Shown: positions 25,867 through 35,437, counted from the stretch's first letter. The stretch is DNA of 64,000 nt from Caulobacter sp. 73W (GCF_041021955.1 NZ_CP158375.1:2542001-2606000); one strand, 5' to 3'. Numbers and translations are program-made. The notes: a model not told the origin generated them from the letters alone.

Positions 25867-27647
25867 TGAGCACACGCCAGCCCAAACGCCCCTTCCGCTC
25901 GCGCGATTGGTTCGCCGATCCGGCGCGCAGCGACATGACCGCCCTCTATCTGGAGCGGTTCATGAACTACGGGATCACGCCGCAGGAGCTGCGGTCCGGT
26001 CGGCCGATCATCGGCATCGCCCAGACCGGCTCGGACCTGTCGCCTTGCAACCGCATTCACGTGGAGCTGGCCAAGCGCACCGCCGCCGGCATCCGCGATG
26101 CTGGCGGCATTCCTATGGAATTCCCGGTCCATCCGATCTTCGAGAACTGCCGTCGTCCGACCGCCGCCCTTGATCGCAACCTGGCCTATCTGGGCCTGGT
26201 GGAGATCCTGCACGGCTATCCCATCGACGCGGTGGTCCTGACCACGGGCTGCGACAAGACCACCCCCTCCGGGATCATGGCGGCCTCAACCGTCGACATC
26301 CCGGCTATCGTCCTGTCGGGCGGTCCCATGCTGGACGGCTGGCACGAGGGCGAGCTGGTCGGCTCGGGCACGGTGATCTGGCGCTCGCGCCGCAAGCTGG
26401 CGGCGGGTGAGATCAACGAGGAGGAATTCCTCGACCGCGCCTGCGCCTCAGCCCCTTCGGCGGGGCACTGCAACACCATGGGCACGGCCTCGACCATGAA
26501 CGCCGTGGCCGAGGCGCTGGGCCTGTCCCTGACCGGCTGCGCCGCCATTCCGGCCCCCTACCGCGAGCGCGGCCAGATGGCCTACGAGACCGGCCGCCGG
26601 ATCGTGGAGATGGCCTACGAGGACCTGCGTCCCAGCCACATCCTGACCCGCCAGTCCTTCATCAACGCCATCAATGTCGTGACCGCCATCGGCGGCTCGT
26701 CCAACGCCCAGCCGCACATCGTCGCCATGGCGCGCCACGCGGGGGTGGAGATCGCGCCGGAGGACTGGAGCGAGGCCTACGACCTGCCGCTGATCGTCAA
26801 CATGCAGCCGGCCGGCAAGTATCTGGGCGAGCGCTTCCACCGCGCCGGCGGCGTGCCGGCGGTGATGCACGAGCTGCTAGAGGCTGGAAAGATCGACGGC
26901 GCCTGCCGCACGGTGACCGGCGACACCCTGGCCCAGAATCTGGAAGGCCGCGTCACCCACGACCGCGAGGTGATCACCCCCTACGACCAGCCCCTGCGCG
27001 ACCGCGCCGGCTTCCTGGTGCTGAAGGGCAACCTGTTCGACTTCGCCATCATGAAGACGAGCGTCATCTCCGAAGGCTTCCGCGACCGCTATCTAAGCGC
27101 GCCGGGCGCCGAGGGGGTGTTCGAGGCCCGGGCCGTCGTCTTCGACGGTTCGGACGACTACCATCACCGCATCAACGATCCGTCGCTGAACATCGACGAG
27201 AACACCATCCTGGTCATTCGCGGCTCCGGCCCCCTGGGCTGGCCCGGCTCGGCCGAGGTGGTCAACATGCAGCCGCCGGACGCGCTGATCCAGCGCGGGA
27301 TCATGAGCCTGCCGACGCTCGGCGACGGGCGTCAGTCCGGAACCGCCGACAGCCCCTCGATCCTCAACGCCTCGCCGGAAAGCGCGGCGGGGGGCGGGCT
27401 GGCCTGGCTGCGGACCGGCGACATGATCCGCATCGACCTCAACACCGGGTCCTGCAACGCCCTGGTGGACGAGGCCGAGATCGCACGTCGAAAGACCGAC
27501 CTGCCGGCGCCGCCGGTCCCGCAAAGCCAGACGCCGTGGGAGGAACTGTACCGCGAGAAGACCGGCCAGCTGGCCGAGGGCGGCGTGCTTGAGTTCGCCG
27601 TCAAATACCGACAAACCTCAAAGAAAACGCCGAGACATAACCACTAA
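25866..27647 (+). CDS. xylD: D-xylonate dehydratase (XylD), IlvD/EDD family
   Basis: 593 residues, dehydrating xylonate to 2-keto-3-deoxyxylonate. The Fe-S ligand cysteines of the IlvD/EDD family appear in SPCNRIH, TTGCDKTTP and AGHCNTMG. GDGRQSGTADSPSILNASPES and the C-terminal PRHNH are characteristic of XylD, and similarity to my memory of the Caulobacter protein is high throughout. ATG 25866 overlaps the xylB stop; an in-frame TTG at 25857 is unlikely. The enzyme is cytoplasmic and needs an intact Fe-S cluster and Mg. Confidence 0.95.
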   Translation: MSTRQPKRPFRSRDWFADPARSDMTALYLERFMNYGITPQELRSGRPIIGIAQTGSDLSPCNRIHVELAKRTAAGIRDAGGIPMEFPVHPIFENCRRPTAALDRNLAYLGLVEILHGYPIDAVVLTTGCDKTTPSGIMAASTVDIPAIVLSGGPMLDGWHEGELVGSGTVIWRSRRKLAAGEINEEEFLDRACASAPSAGHCNTMGTASTMNAVAEALGLSLTGCAAIPAPYRERGQMAYETGRRIVEMAYEDLRPSHILTRQSFINAINVVTAIGGSSNAQPHIVAMARHAGVEIAPEDWSEAYDLPLIVNMQPAGKYLGERFHRAGGVPAVMHELLEAGKIDGACRTVTGDTLAQNLEGRVTHDREVITPYDQPLRDRAGFLVLKGNLFDFAIMKTSVISEGFRDRYLSAPGAEGVFEARAVVFDGSDDYHHRINDPSLNIDENTILVIRGSGPLGWPGSAEVVNMQPPDALIQRGIMSLPTLGDGRQSGTADSPSILNASPESAAGGGLAWLRTGDMIRIDLNTGSCNALVDEAEIARRKTDLPAPPVPQSQTPWEELYREKTGQLAEGGVLEFAVKYRQTSKKTPRHNH

Positions 27648-27727
27648 CGCCAGCGGGACGCAGAGCGCGGGCGCATCGAGGAAACGGCCCACCTGCAAAG
27701 ACAGGATACGGGCGGGAGAAAACGAAA

Positions 27728-29161
27728 ATGGCAGGACCGACGGGGGGCTCTGGCCCCGACATCGCGGGCGGCGACCGCGTGAACATGGCCTTCATCAGTC
27801 TGATCGTGGCCGTCGCCACCATCGGCGGCTTCATGTTCGGCTACGACTCCGGCGTCATCAACGGCACGCAGGAGGGGCTTGAGGCGGCCTTCAATCTTTC
27901 CGCCCTCGGCACCGGCTTCAATGTCGGCGCCATCCTTCTGGGCTGCGCCTTCGGCGCCTTCGCCGCCGGCCGCCTGGCCGACTTCCTGGGCCGCCGCACG
28001 GTGATGCAGATCGCCGCCGTGCTCTTCATCATCTCGGCCATCTGGGCCGGGGCGGCCGACACCTCGGCGCACTTCATCATCGCCCGCTTCATCGGCGGTC
28101 TTGGCGTCGGGGCGGCTTCGGTGCTGTCGCCGGCCTACATCTCGGAAGTGACCCCGGCCTCGATCCGGGGGCGGCTGTCCTCGGTCCAGCAGATCATGAT
28201 CATCATCGGTCTGACCGGCGCCTTCGTGGCTAACTACGTCCTGGCCGCCACGGCCGGCGGTTCGACCGCCGAGTTCTGGATGGGCTTCCCGGCCTGGCGC
28301 TGGATGTTCTGGCTGCAGGTCGTCCCCGCCGCCATCTATCTGTTGGCCCTGCTGGCGATCCCGGAAAGCCCGCGCTTCCTCGTGGTCAAGCGCCGTGACG
28401 CCCAGGCCGCCGCCGTGCTGTCCAAGCTGTTCGGCGCCGGCACGGGCGAGCGCAAGGTGGCGGAGATCCGCGCCACCCTGGCCGCCGACCACAAGCCCAA
28501 GTTCGCCGACCTGCTCGACCCCGCCACCCGCAAGGTGCGCCCGATCGTCTGGGCCGGCCTGATCCTGGCGGTGTTCCAGCAGCTCGTCGGCATCAACATC
28601 GTCTTCTATTACGGCGCCGTGCTGTGGCAGTCGGTGGGCTTCTCAGAGAACGACGCCCTGAAGATCAACATCCTGTCGGGCGTGCTCTCCATCCTCGCCT
28701 GCCTGGGCGCCATCTCGGTGATCGACAAGATCGGCCGCAAGCCGCTGTTGCTCATCGGCTCGGCCGGCATGTTCGTGACCCTGGCGGTCATGGCCTGGTG
28801 CTTCTCGCGCGCGACCATGGTCGATGGCACCCTGCACCTGGATGACAGCACGGGCCTGATCGCCCTGGTCGCCGCCAACGCCTATGTGGTGTTCTTCAAC
28901 CTCAGCTGGGGGCCGGTCATGTGGGTCATGTTGGGCGAGATGTTCCCCAACCAGATGCGCGGTTCGGCCCTGGCCGTGGCCGGCTTCGCCCAGTGGATCG
29001 CCAACTTCGCCATCTCGGTCAGCTTCCCGGCCATGGCGGCGGGGCTGGGCCTGGTGACGACCTACGGCTTCTACGCGGTCAGCGCCCTGATCTCGTACTT
29101 CCTGGTCCAGGCCTGGGTGAAGGAGACCCGCGGCAAGGAGCTGGAGGACATGGCCGGCTAA
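27728..29161 (+). CDS. xylE: Sugar:H+ symporter, MFS sugar-porter family (XylE-like)
   Basis: 477 residues, 12 TM segments and sugar-porter signatures: FMFGYDSGVINGTQEGL (TM1), GRLADFLGRRTVMQ, PESPRFLV before the central loop, QQLVGINIVFYYG (TM7), DKIGRKPLL, and VKETRGKELEDM at the end. GGGAGAAA precedes the start. It is the last gene of the xyl operon, 80 bp after xylD, and the likely inner-membrane D-xylose importer; glucose or arabinose cannot be excluded from sequence. Confidence 0.9.
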   Translation: MAGPTGGSGPDIAGGDRVNMAFISLIVAVATIGGFMFGYDSGVINGTQEGLEAAFNLSALGTGFNVGAILLGCAFGAFAAGRLADFLGRRTVMQIAAVLFIISAIWAGAADTSAHFIIARFIGGLGVGAASVLSPAYISEVTPASIRGRLSSVQQIMIIIGLTGAFVANYVLAATAGGSTAEFWMGFPAWRWMFWLQVVPAAIYLLALLAIPESPRFLVVKRRDAQAAAVLSKLFGAGTGERKVAEIRATLAADHKPKFADLLDPATRKVRPIVWAGLILAVFQQLVGINIVFYYGAVLWQSVGFSENDALKINILSGVLSILACLGAISVIDKIGRKPLLLIGSAGMFVTLAVMAWCFSRATMVDGTLHLDDSTGLIALVAANAYVVFFNLSWGPVMWVMLGEMFPNQMRGSALAVAGFAQWIANFAISVSFPAMAAGLGLVTTYGFYAVSALISYFLVQAWVKETRGKELEDMAG

Positions 29162-29186
29162 GCCTGCCAGTCATCAACGGATCGCG

Positions 29187-29212
29187 CGGCCCGCAGGTTT
29201 TCCTGCGGGCCG
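29187..29212. terminator. Bidirectional stem-loop terminator
   Basis: A perfect 11-bp stem CGGCCCGCAGG / CCTGCGGGCCG with a TTTT loop lies between the convergent xylE-like gene and the M10 protease gene. There is no strong T-tract on the plus side (TCTGCGTTC follows). Confidence 0.65.
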
Positions 29213-29220
29213 TCTGCGTT

Positions 29221-30486
29221 CTACGCCAGGGCTTCGCCCATATGGGCCAGCCCGACCAGGGCGACCGGCGCCAAGTCGATCAGAGCGTCGGCGAAGGCGA
29301 GCTGCTCGATGTCTATCAGGGTGTCCGCGCCGTCCGGCGAACCCTCGCGCAGGTCCAGAATGCGCCAGGCGCCGTCGTCCTGGCGGCTCCAGCTGTAGTC
29401 GGCCGCCACGCCGGAGAAGACCGCCGTGTCGAAGCCGTCGCGGCCATCGAGGATGTCGTCGCCCGCACCGCCGGTCAGGCGGTTGTCGGCGGTGTTGCCC
29501 GAAAGACGATCATCGCCCGCGCCGCCCACCGCCGCGGCGATCAGGTTGTCCACGCCGCCCTCGCTGACGAGGTAGGCGTTGGCGATGTTGCCGACCGCCA
29601 GCTTGGCCGGGTCCACGCGCACGTCGAGGCGCGCGAGCTGGGCTTGCGACACGGTCGACCAGGCGCCGGGGGCGAGATCCACCATCAGGTCGGTCTGGTA
29701 GTTGGAGAAGTCATAGGTGACCTCGGCGCCGCCGGTCCAGACCGTCATGAACACCCGGTTGGCGCCCGGCTTGCCTTGGCCGACGCCGTCGATGAACAGC
29801 TCGCCCGTGGTCGGGCTCCAGCGATAGACCTGCTGCTCTCCGACCTGATCGAAGCGCGCGCCATAGGCGTGCTGCAGGGCGCGGATGTCGTCGAGCATCA
29901 GGGTCTGCGGATAATCCCAGGCCCCGTTGCGATAGCCGCCATTGTCCGACGCTCCGACGAAGGAGCGGTAGCTCATCACCGAGTACTCGATGCTGTCGTG
30001 GTCGGTCGGCAGGGCGTTAAAGGCGCCTTCACGCTCGTCGGTATGCTTCAGGCCCAGGGCGTGGCCGGTCTCGTGCAGCAGGGTCAGGTAGGTGTAGCCG
30101 CCCTTGGCGCTGGCGCCGAAATAGCCGCTGGTGCTGGAGATCCAGACGTCGCCGCCCTCGGCGGAGGCATGGGGACTATAGGCCCAGGCCGTGCTGGTGG
30201 CGCCGGTGCGGGCGAAACGCAGGTCCGCGCCGCTTTCGGAGCCTTCCTTGAAGTCCAGGGCGATGACGTCGGCATAGGCGGCCAGCACGGACCGCACGGC
30301 TCCCTGCTGGCTGGTGGTCATGCCCGAGAAGCCCTTGGCTGTCTCGCCATAGCCATAGGTCGCGCCATAGGCGACGACGGTCTTGGGAAAGCTGTAGGTC
30401 AGGCTATCCGTCGACCAGCGGAGCCCCGAGAGGAGACCGTCAATATAAGCGTCGCCAGTTGCAGAGAATTTCTCTGGTTTCGGCAT
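29221..30486 (-). CDS. Serralysin-like M10 metalloprotease with RTX repeats
   Basis: 421 residues from ATG 30486 (MPKPEKFSATGDAYIDGLLSG), no signal peptide, as expected for a type I secretion substrate. The zinc motif HETGHALGLKH gives H138, E139, H142 and H148, with the Met-turn SVMSYRSF (M171, Y173). A short RTX block (GGAGDDRLSGN, GGAGDDILDG) at about 335-365 and the M10 C-terminal domain (DTAVFSGVAADYSW, DTLIDIEQLAFAD) complete the serralysin layout. It is secreted to the medium as a broad protease after Ca folding. The exporter genes are not in the window. It is divergent from the beta-helix gene across a 590-bp gap. Confidence 0.9.
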   Translation of the reverse strand: MPKPEKFSATGDAYIDGLLSGLRWSTDSLTYSFPKTVVAYGATYGYGETAKGFSGMTTSQQGAVRSVLAAYADVIALDFKEGSESGADLRFARTGATSTAWAYSPHASAEGGDVWISSTSGYFGASAKGGYTYLTLLHETGHALGLKHTDEREGAFNALPTDHDSIEYSVMSYRSFVGASDNGGYRNGAWDYPQTLMLDDIRALQHAYGARFDQVGEQQVYRWSPTTGELFIDGVGQGKPGANRVFMTVWTGGAEVTYDFSNYQTDLMVDLAPGAWSTVSQAQLARLDVRVDPAKLAVGNIANAYLVSEGGVDNLIAAAVGGAGDDRLSGNTADNRLTGGAGDDILDGRDGFDTAVFSGVAADYSWSRQDDGAWRILDLREGSPDGADTLIDIEQLAFADALIDLAPVALVGLAHMGEALA

Positions 30487-31076
30487 TGAGATCTTCCGCA
30501 CCGAGCCTTTCGAAGGCGCGGAAGATGCCGGTCCGGGTCTTAAGTCGGAGAATATTTTCGAGGTAAATTTGAGTATATTCAAATCTACAAAATGTAAATT
30601 CGAGATAAGCCGATTATTTACTATGAACAAGTGATTGCGGTTCTTGAGCAAGAATCGCGCGCGGCGCTGCCTCGCGTTGTTGCGGTGCACAATGGAGCTG
30701 GAGCGCTCACACACGACCAACCGTGAGAATTCGTCGAGACTTGAGAGAGAAAATTCAAGGAAGGCGGGAAATGGCAAAGCCTTACAATTTCCCGCCTTGC
30801 GCCTTACGTTAACTATAAGTGGCTGTTTTTAGTGATTTATTCAGGTTAACAAAGTGTTGACAGTCAAGTTTGCCCCAAGCAAGCGTTCACGCCGTAGTGG
30901 CGTATCGGCGTTATTTTGCGCTGCGGCGCCGTGGTGTGATTGCTTGGTTGGGGACGGCGTCCCTCGTGCGACGCGGCTTTCCTAAAAAACCTACGACGCA
31001 GGGAAGCGGATCCCGGATGCGTTGTTGGGCCTGGCGATTGCAACCGGAATGCAAACGACAGGGGTAGGGGCCCACA
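30487..31076. promoter_or_regulatory. 590-bp AT-richer divergent control region with a 12-bp inverted repeat
   Basis: No convincing gene is seen. The region is visibly lower in GC than its surroundings, especially 30540-30870. AAGGCGGGAAAT (30761-30772) and ATTTCCCGCCTT (30787-30798) form a perfect 12-bp inverted repeat with a 14-nt loop. Two GTTAAC hexamers and a TTGACA (about 30854) lie to its right. It presumably carries the promoters of both the M10 protease and the beta-helix gene. Confidence 0.5.
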
Positions 31077-34000
31077 ATGGCACAGGTTGAAATTTCCACC
31101 GCGTCTGATCTCCAGGCGCTGTTCGCCGGCACGTACAATCCCGGAACGGGCGTCGTCACGTTGCAGCACAATGACGTCATCAAGCTCGCCGCCGGCACGT
31201 ACGCGGTGAACATCACGGTGAACAAGGGCGTCAGAATTCTCGGACCCAATGAAGGCGTAAGCGGCTCAGGCGACCGTGCCGCCGAAGCCGTCATCACCGG
31301 CCAGTGGATAATCAATAGCCCCTCAGAGGGTGTGACGATCGACGGCGTTAAGTTCCTGAACGATCAAATGATCGCCGCTTCCGCCAAGACGTCGCTCTCC
31401 ATAACCGGACATGCCGCCGAGGGGCATGTCATCACGAACACGGTCTTTGAGCGGTTGCCATCGGAGCCTGCGGCGAACCCGACCGCATTTGTCTCTCCGG
31501 TCACCAACAACTTCGCAATCAACATCGGCGGCAACGGCGCATCGGCGCCCGGTGCGGCGGTGACGATCGAAGACAATCTGTTCACGGGCGGAAACGCCGC
31601 TCGTCAGTACGCCAACGACGTCTGGGCGACGGCGATCTGGGCGGACGGCCGGAACATCGTCACGACGATCAGCGGCAACGAATTCGAGAACAGCCGTGCC
31701 GCCATCAACACGGTGAACTTCGACAGCAACGTCCACATCACCGACAACACGTTCCATCACCTCGGAACCGGCATCAGCTTCGGCTCGAACACCACTGGAT
31801 CGCTCTCGACGATCACCGGCAACACGTTCTCAAGCGCCATCGACACCGAACTGAATCTGAAGAACCTCACCGGTGCGATTGATGTCCAATCTCTGATCAC
31901 CGAGAACACCTTCTCCCCTGCGGCCCAGCCAATGTGGATCGAGACGGGTGCGGGAGCGGACACGCTGCTGGCTACGAGCGGCGCGGATACCTTCGTCACC
32001 TACAAGGAAGGCAGCGCCGACACCGCCATCGACAAGGTGATCTACACCGACACGGTCACCGGTCTGACCAAGATCGTCGGCGGTTGGGAGGTCACCAGCA
32101 GCGACACCTCCACGACTGACACGCTGAAGGGCGTCGACATCATTGATGACGCCGGGTCGGGCCGCATCCTTCTGGTCGGCACGGGGGGAACGGCAGGCTC
32201 CGGTGGCTTCGCCACGATCAACGCCGCCCTTGCTGTGGCGCAGGCAGGCGACACCATCCGCATTGCAGCCGGGACCTACGCCGAGAGCGTCGTCATCGAC
32301 AAGGCTGATCTGACCATCGTCGGCGACGGCGACGCCACCGTCATCCAAGGGACGGGTGCGGCAAGTTCCAAGGGCATCGAGATCAAGGTGTCCGGCGTCA
32401 CCCTTCAGGACATCAAGCTCTCGAACTTCCACTACAACGTTCGTGTCACCGAAGACGCGAATGATCTCGTCATCGACGACGTCACCTTCTCGGGCGGCAA
32501 GATTGGTGTCGGGAAATCGACCACGACGGACATCAACGGCCTGCTGATCAAGAACAGCACGTTCGAGAACTTGACGATCGGTGTGGAGATGCCGACCGCG
32601 AAACTTGGAGGCCGCCTCACCGACTTTGACGTGCTGGACAGCGCCTTCAGCAACATCAGCTACAAGGGCATCTACGTAGAGACCTTGTCGGGCGGGCTTC
32701 TCGAAGGCCTGACGATGGAGAATGTCGGCCAGTATGGCGGCGAGGCAGGTGATTCCCAGGACGGGATGCACGGCGCCGGCATCGACATCAACCTGAAGTA
32801 CGGCGCCTACAGCGACATCACGATCCGCGACTTCGACTTCACCGACGTCGGTCTGTCGAACAAGAACGGGGCCGGCGTACCCCATGCCAACGGCGGCGCC
32901 ATCACGGTGAAAGTCCGTGACGACGCGCCCAATTACGACGCTACGGACGCCGCGACCTTCACGGGCGTTGTCGTGATTGAGGATGGCGCGATCAACGGCA
33001 CGTCGACGGGCATTCGCGCCGGTGAAGCAGGGAAGACGACCGGCGGCCCGGCCGTCGAGATCAACAACGTCTACATCACGGACTATGCAACGACGAACAC
33101 TCATGGCGCGGTCGCGAACGCCACGACATCGACCATGAAGGTGGATGTCGTGTTCGCGGATATTGGCGCGGGAGGCGGCTACATCGACGACGGAGTCGCC
33201 GACATCATCACGGTGGGCGCGGATGGCGATTACGCCACGATCCAGGAGGCCATCGATCACGCTCACGACGGCGACATGATCGAGGTGGCGGCTGGGGTCT
33301 ACAATGAGAAGATCATCGTCGATGTGGACAACCTGACCATCGTCGGAGCGCCCGGCGCGGTCATCAAGGGCGGGTTCAGCACCGACAATCCAGGCATCAC
33401 CGGCAAGCTGTCGGACTGGATCGGCCCGCAGACGTCCTACAACGCCAGTTCCGGCGCCGGTGTGACGGTCCAGGCCGACGGCTTCACGCTTCGGAGCATC
33501 AAGATCGACGACTTCTATCAGGGCGTCCGCTTCGACACGGATGTCGAGGATGTCGCCCTGACCGAGGTCAACATCGAGAACTCGCTGTTCGGTCTGCACA
33601 AGACCACCACGGCGGATATCGACGGCTTGGTCATCACCGGCGGCTCCATCGTCGATGGCTATCAGGGCACGGACTTCGCCAAGAGCACGACCAGCCTGAC
33701 CGACGGTCAACTGAAGAACGTGACCATCAGCGGCACGCGATTCGAGGACCTGAGCGCCAAGGGGATCTATGCCGAGGCTCTGGCGGAAGCCCTGATCACC
33801 GGGATCACCATGATCAATGTCGGGGTGTACGGGCGTGGTGATTCCTTCGGCGATATCGGCCAGCATGGCGCCGGCATCGACATCAACCTAAAGAGCGGCG
33901 CCTACAGCGGCATCACCATCCAGAACTTCACGTTCACGGATGTGGGTACGTCGAATGGCGCGGGGGCGTCGCACAACAACGCCGGGGCCATCACCATCAA

Positions 34001-35150
34001 GGCCCGTGATGACGCGCCGAGCTACGATACCAACAAGGCCACCTTCGCCGGGGCGGTGATGATCCGCAACGGCACGATCGACGGCACCTCCACCGGCGTT
34101 CGCGTCGGGGAGGAAGGCAAGACTGTGGGCGGGCCGGAAGTCGATGTCTTCAATGTCCGCGTGACCGACTATGTGAACAACGGCGACCACGGCGCCTTCA
34201 TCAACGACACCACCAAGGTGATGGACGTCACCTTCACCGCCGCTGGCTATGTCTTTCAGGAAGGGCCGGACAGCGGGGCCATCAACTACGTCCCCTTCGT
34301 CGTCACGGCGGACCCGGATGAGGAAGAGGAGGAGCCGACCACGCCGCCGCCGCCCAGCCCAGGCCAGGGCCCCGGCACGACGCCGGACGAAGTGATCGAC
34401 AACGGCTTTGGCGTCGTAACGGGCGTTGATCCGACCTCCGACAAGGCGACTCAGCCGACCATAACCCTGCCGAGTGGCCAGGAAGTTCCCAACCCGGTCT
34501 ATGAAGAGGCCAGGCAGCTCGCCGACATCGCGGCGCAGTTCAAGGCGGGGCTGATCTCGGAAACCACGGTCATCGACAAGATGGTCGAGTTCGCCGCTGA
34601 TACGACAGCCGTCGCCTTGCAGGCCTATCAGTTCTTCACCGGGGCCACGCCGACCCAGGAGGGCGTCGCCTACTTGGTCAACAGCGACGACAACGACAAC
34701 GATCTTACCGATCCCTACTACGCCACCTTCAGCCCCGATAACCGCTACATCAATTTCGCGGTCAGCCTGGGCACGGGGGGACAAGGGTCGCAGGCGTTCG
34801 CCCAAGAGTACGGCGCGCTGTCGTTCGAGGACTGCATCAAGTCCGCCTACGACAAGATCATCGGTGTGGATGAAGCCCGGGCGGCCGGCGTCGATGTGAA
34901 CGCCGCCATCGCCTATGTCATGGGGCAACTGGCCTACTTCACCGCCCTGGGCGGAAGCGCCATCGGCGCCAAGGCGGCCATGGTCGGCTACCTGATGTAC
35001 GCGGGCATGCAGGCCAAGATCGGCATCTACTACGAAGGCACCCGCGGGTTCCTGACCAACGCCTTCCATGGTGACGCCGAATACAACGTGGACCTGACGG
35101 GTGGTTCGTCGGGCCTCACCTCCGCCCACCTGGACTTCGGTCTGGCGTGA
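31077..35150 (+). CDS. Very large leaderless exported beta-helix protein with internal duplication
   Basis: 1357 residues without an N-terminal signal. Residues 1-300 form pectate-lyase-like turns (VTNNFAINIGGNG, ITDNTFHHLGTGISFGSNT), then a GAGADTLLATSGADTF segment like RTX blades. Two homologous right-handed beta-helix units follow, at about 375-700 and 716-1055. Each opens with an ATI.EA...AGD.I..AAGTY core and shares GAGIDINLK.GAYS.ITI, RDDAP.YD, ATF.G and INGTSTGI. An acidic/proline linker (EEEEEPTTPPPPSPG) leads to a C-terminal alpha-rich module (about 1136-1357: ALQAYQFFTGATPT, NRYINFAVSLGTGGQG). This end resembles, from memory, the C-termini of other large Caulobacteraceae proteins thought to leave by type I secretion. 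Activity (glycan lyase, adhesin or matrix protein) is unknown. Confidence 0.85.
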   Translation: MAQVEISTASDLQALFAGTYNPGTGVVTLQHNDVIKLAAGTYAVNITVNKGVRILGPNEGVSGSGDRAAEAVITGQWIINSPSEGVTIDGVKFLNDQMIAASAKTSLSITGHAAEGHVITNTVFERLPSEPAANPTAFVSPVTNNFAINIGGNGASAPGAAVTIEDNLFTGGNAARQYANDVWATAIWADGRNIVTTISGNEFENSRAAINTVNFDSNVHITDNTFHHLGTGISFGSNTTGSLSTITGNTFSSAIDTELNLKNLTGAIDVQSLITENTFSPAAQPMWIETGAGADTLLATSGADTFVTYKEGSADTAIDKVIYTDTVTGLTKIVGGWEVTSSDTSTTDTLKGVDIIDDAGSGRILLVGTGGTAGSGGFATINAALAVAQAGDTIRIAAGTYAESVVIDKADLTIVGDGDATVIQGTGAASSKGIEIKVSGVTLQDIKLSNFHYNVRVTEDANDLVIDDVTFSGGKIGVGKSTTTDINGLLIKNSTFENLTIGVEMPTAKLGGRLTDFDVLDSAFSNISYKGIYVETLSGGLLEGLTMENVGQYGGEAGDSQDGMHGAGIDINLKYGAYSDITIRDFDFTDVGLSNKNGAGVPHANGGAITVKVRDDAPNYDATDAATFTGVVVIEDGAINGTSTGIRAGEAGKTTGGPAVEINNVYITDYATTNTHGAVANATTSTMKVDVVFADIGAGGGYIDDGVADIITVGADGDYATIQEAIDHAHDGDMIEVAAGVYNEKIIVDVDNLTIVGAPGAVIKGGFSTDNPGITGKLSDWIGPQTSYNASSGAGVTVQADGFTLRSIKIDDFYQGVRFDTDVEDVALTEVNIENSLFGLHKTTTADIDGLVITGGSIVDGYQGTDFAKSTTSLTDGQLKNVTISGTRFEDLSAKGIYAEALAEALITGITMINVGVYGRGDSFGDIGQHGAGIDINLKSGAYSGITIQNFTFTDVGTSNGAGASHNNAGAITIKARDDAPSYDTNKATFAGAVMIRNGTIDGTSTGVRVGEEGKTVGGPEVDVFNVRVTDYVNNGDHGAFINDTTKVMDVTFTAAGYVFQEGPDSGAINYVPFVVTADPDEEEEEPTTPPPPSPGQGPGTTPDEVIDNGFGVVTGVDPTSDKATQPTITLPSGQEVPNPVYEEARQLADIAAQFKAGLISETTVIDKMVEFAADTTAVALQAYQFFTGATPTQEGVAYLVNSDDNDNDLTDPYYATFSPDNRYINFAVSLGTGGQGSQAFAQEYGALSFEDCIKSAYDKIIGVDEARAAGVDVNAAIAYVMGQLAYFTALGGSAIGAKAAMVGYLMYAGMQAKIGIYYEGTRGFLTNAFHGDAEYNVDLTGGSSGLTSAHLDFGLA

Positions 35151-35156
35151 TCTGGA

Positions 35157-35435
35157 TCAGCCGGCGAGGCGGCTCACCGCCTCGTCGGTCTCCAGACCTT
35201 CGATCTCAAGCTGCTTGAGGCGGGCGGTCTGGCCCGACGCGATGGTCACGGCCGACTTGGGCACGCCCAAGGCCTTGGCCAGCAGGATGAGCAGCGCGGC
35301 GTTGGCCTTGCCGTCCTCGGGCGGAGCGCTGACGCGCGCCTTCAGATAGGGGCGTCCCTCGCCGTCCCTGTCCCAGCCGTCGATGCGGTCGCGCCCGCCG
35401 CGAGGCGTCAGGCGGACCGCGATCCGGGCGGCCAT
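35157..35435 (-). CDS. DUF167/YggU family protein
   Basis: 92 residues, starting at ATG 35435 (MAARIAVRLTPRGG). The DUF167 pattern is clear: RLTPRGGRDRIDG, LKARVSAPPEDGKANAALL and SGQTARLKQLEI.G. The family is small and of unknown biochemical role, and is commonly encoded directly after yggT, as here (2 bp away). Confidence 0.85.
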   Translation of the reverse strand: MAARIAVRLTPRGGRDRIDGWDRDGEGRPYLKARVSAPPEDGKANAALLILLAKALGVPKSAVTIASGQTARLKQLEIEGLETDEAVSRLAG

Positions 35436-35437
35436 GC

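Noticed and set aside
31077..35150. CRISPR array or tandem DNA repeats in the beta-helix gene
   Set aside because: The repetition is at protein level with ~1-kb diverged units; no short regularly spaced direct repeats with unique spacers are present anywhere I looked.
29221..35150. Genomic island with integrase or attachment sites
   Set aside because: Composition is unusual, but no integrase, transposase, flanking direct repeat or tRNA-end duplication was seen. tRNA-Ala at 35854 is intact and has no nearby partial copy that I noticed.
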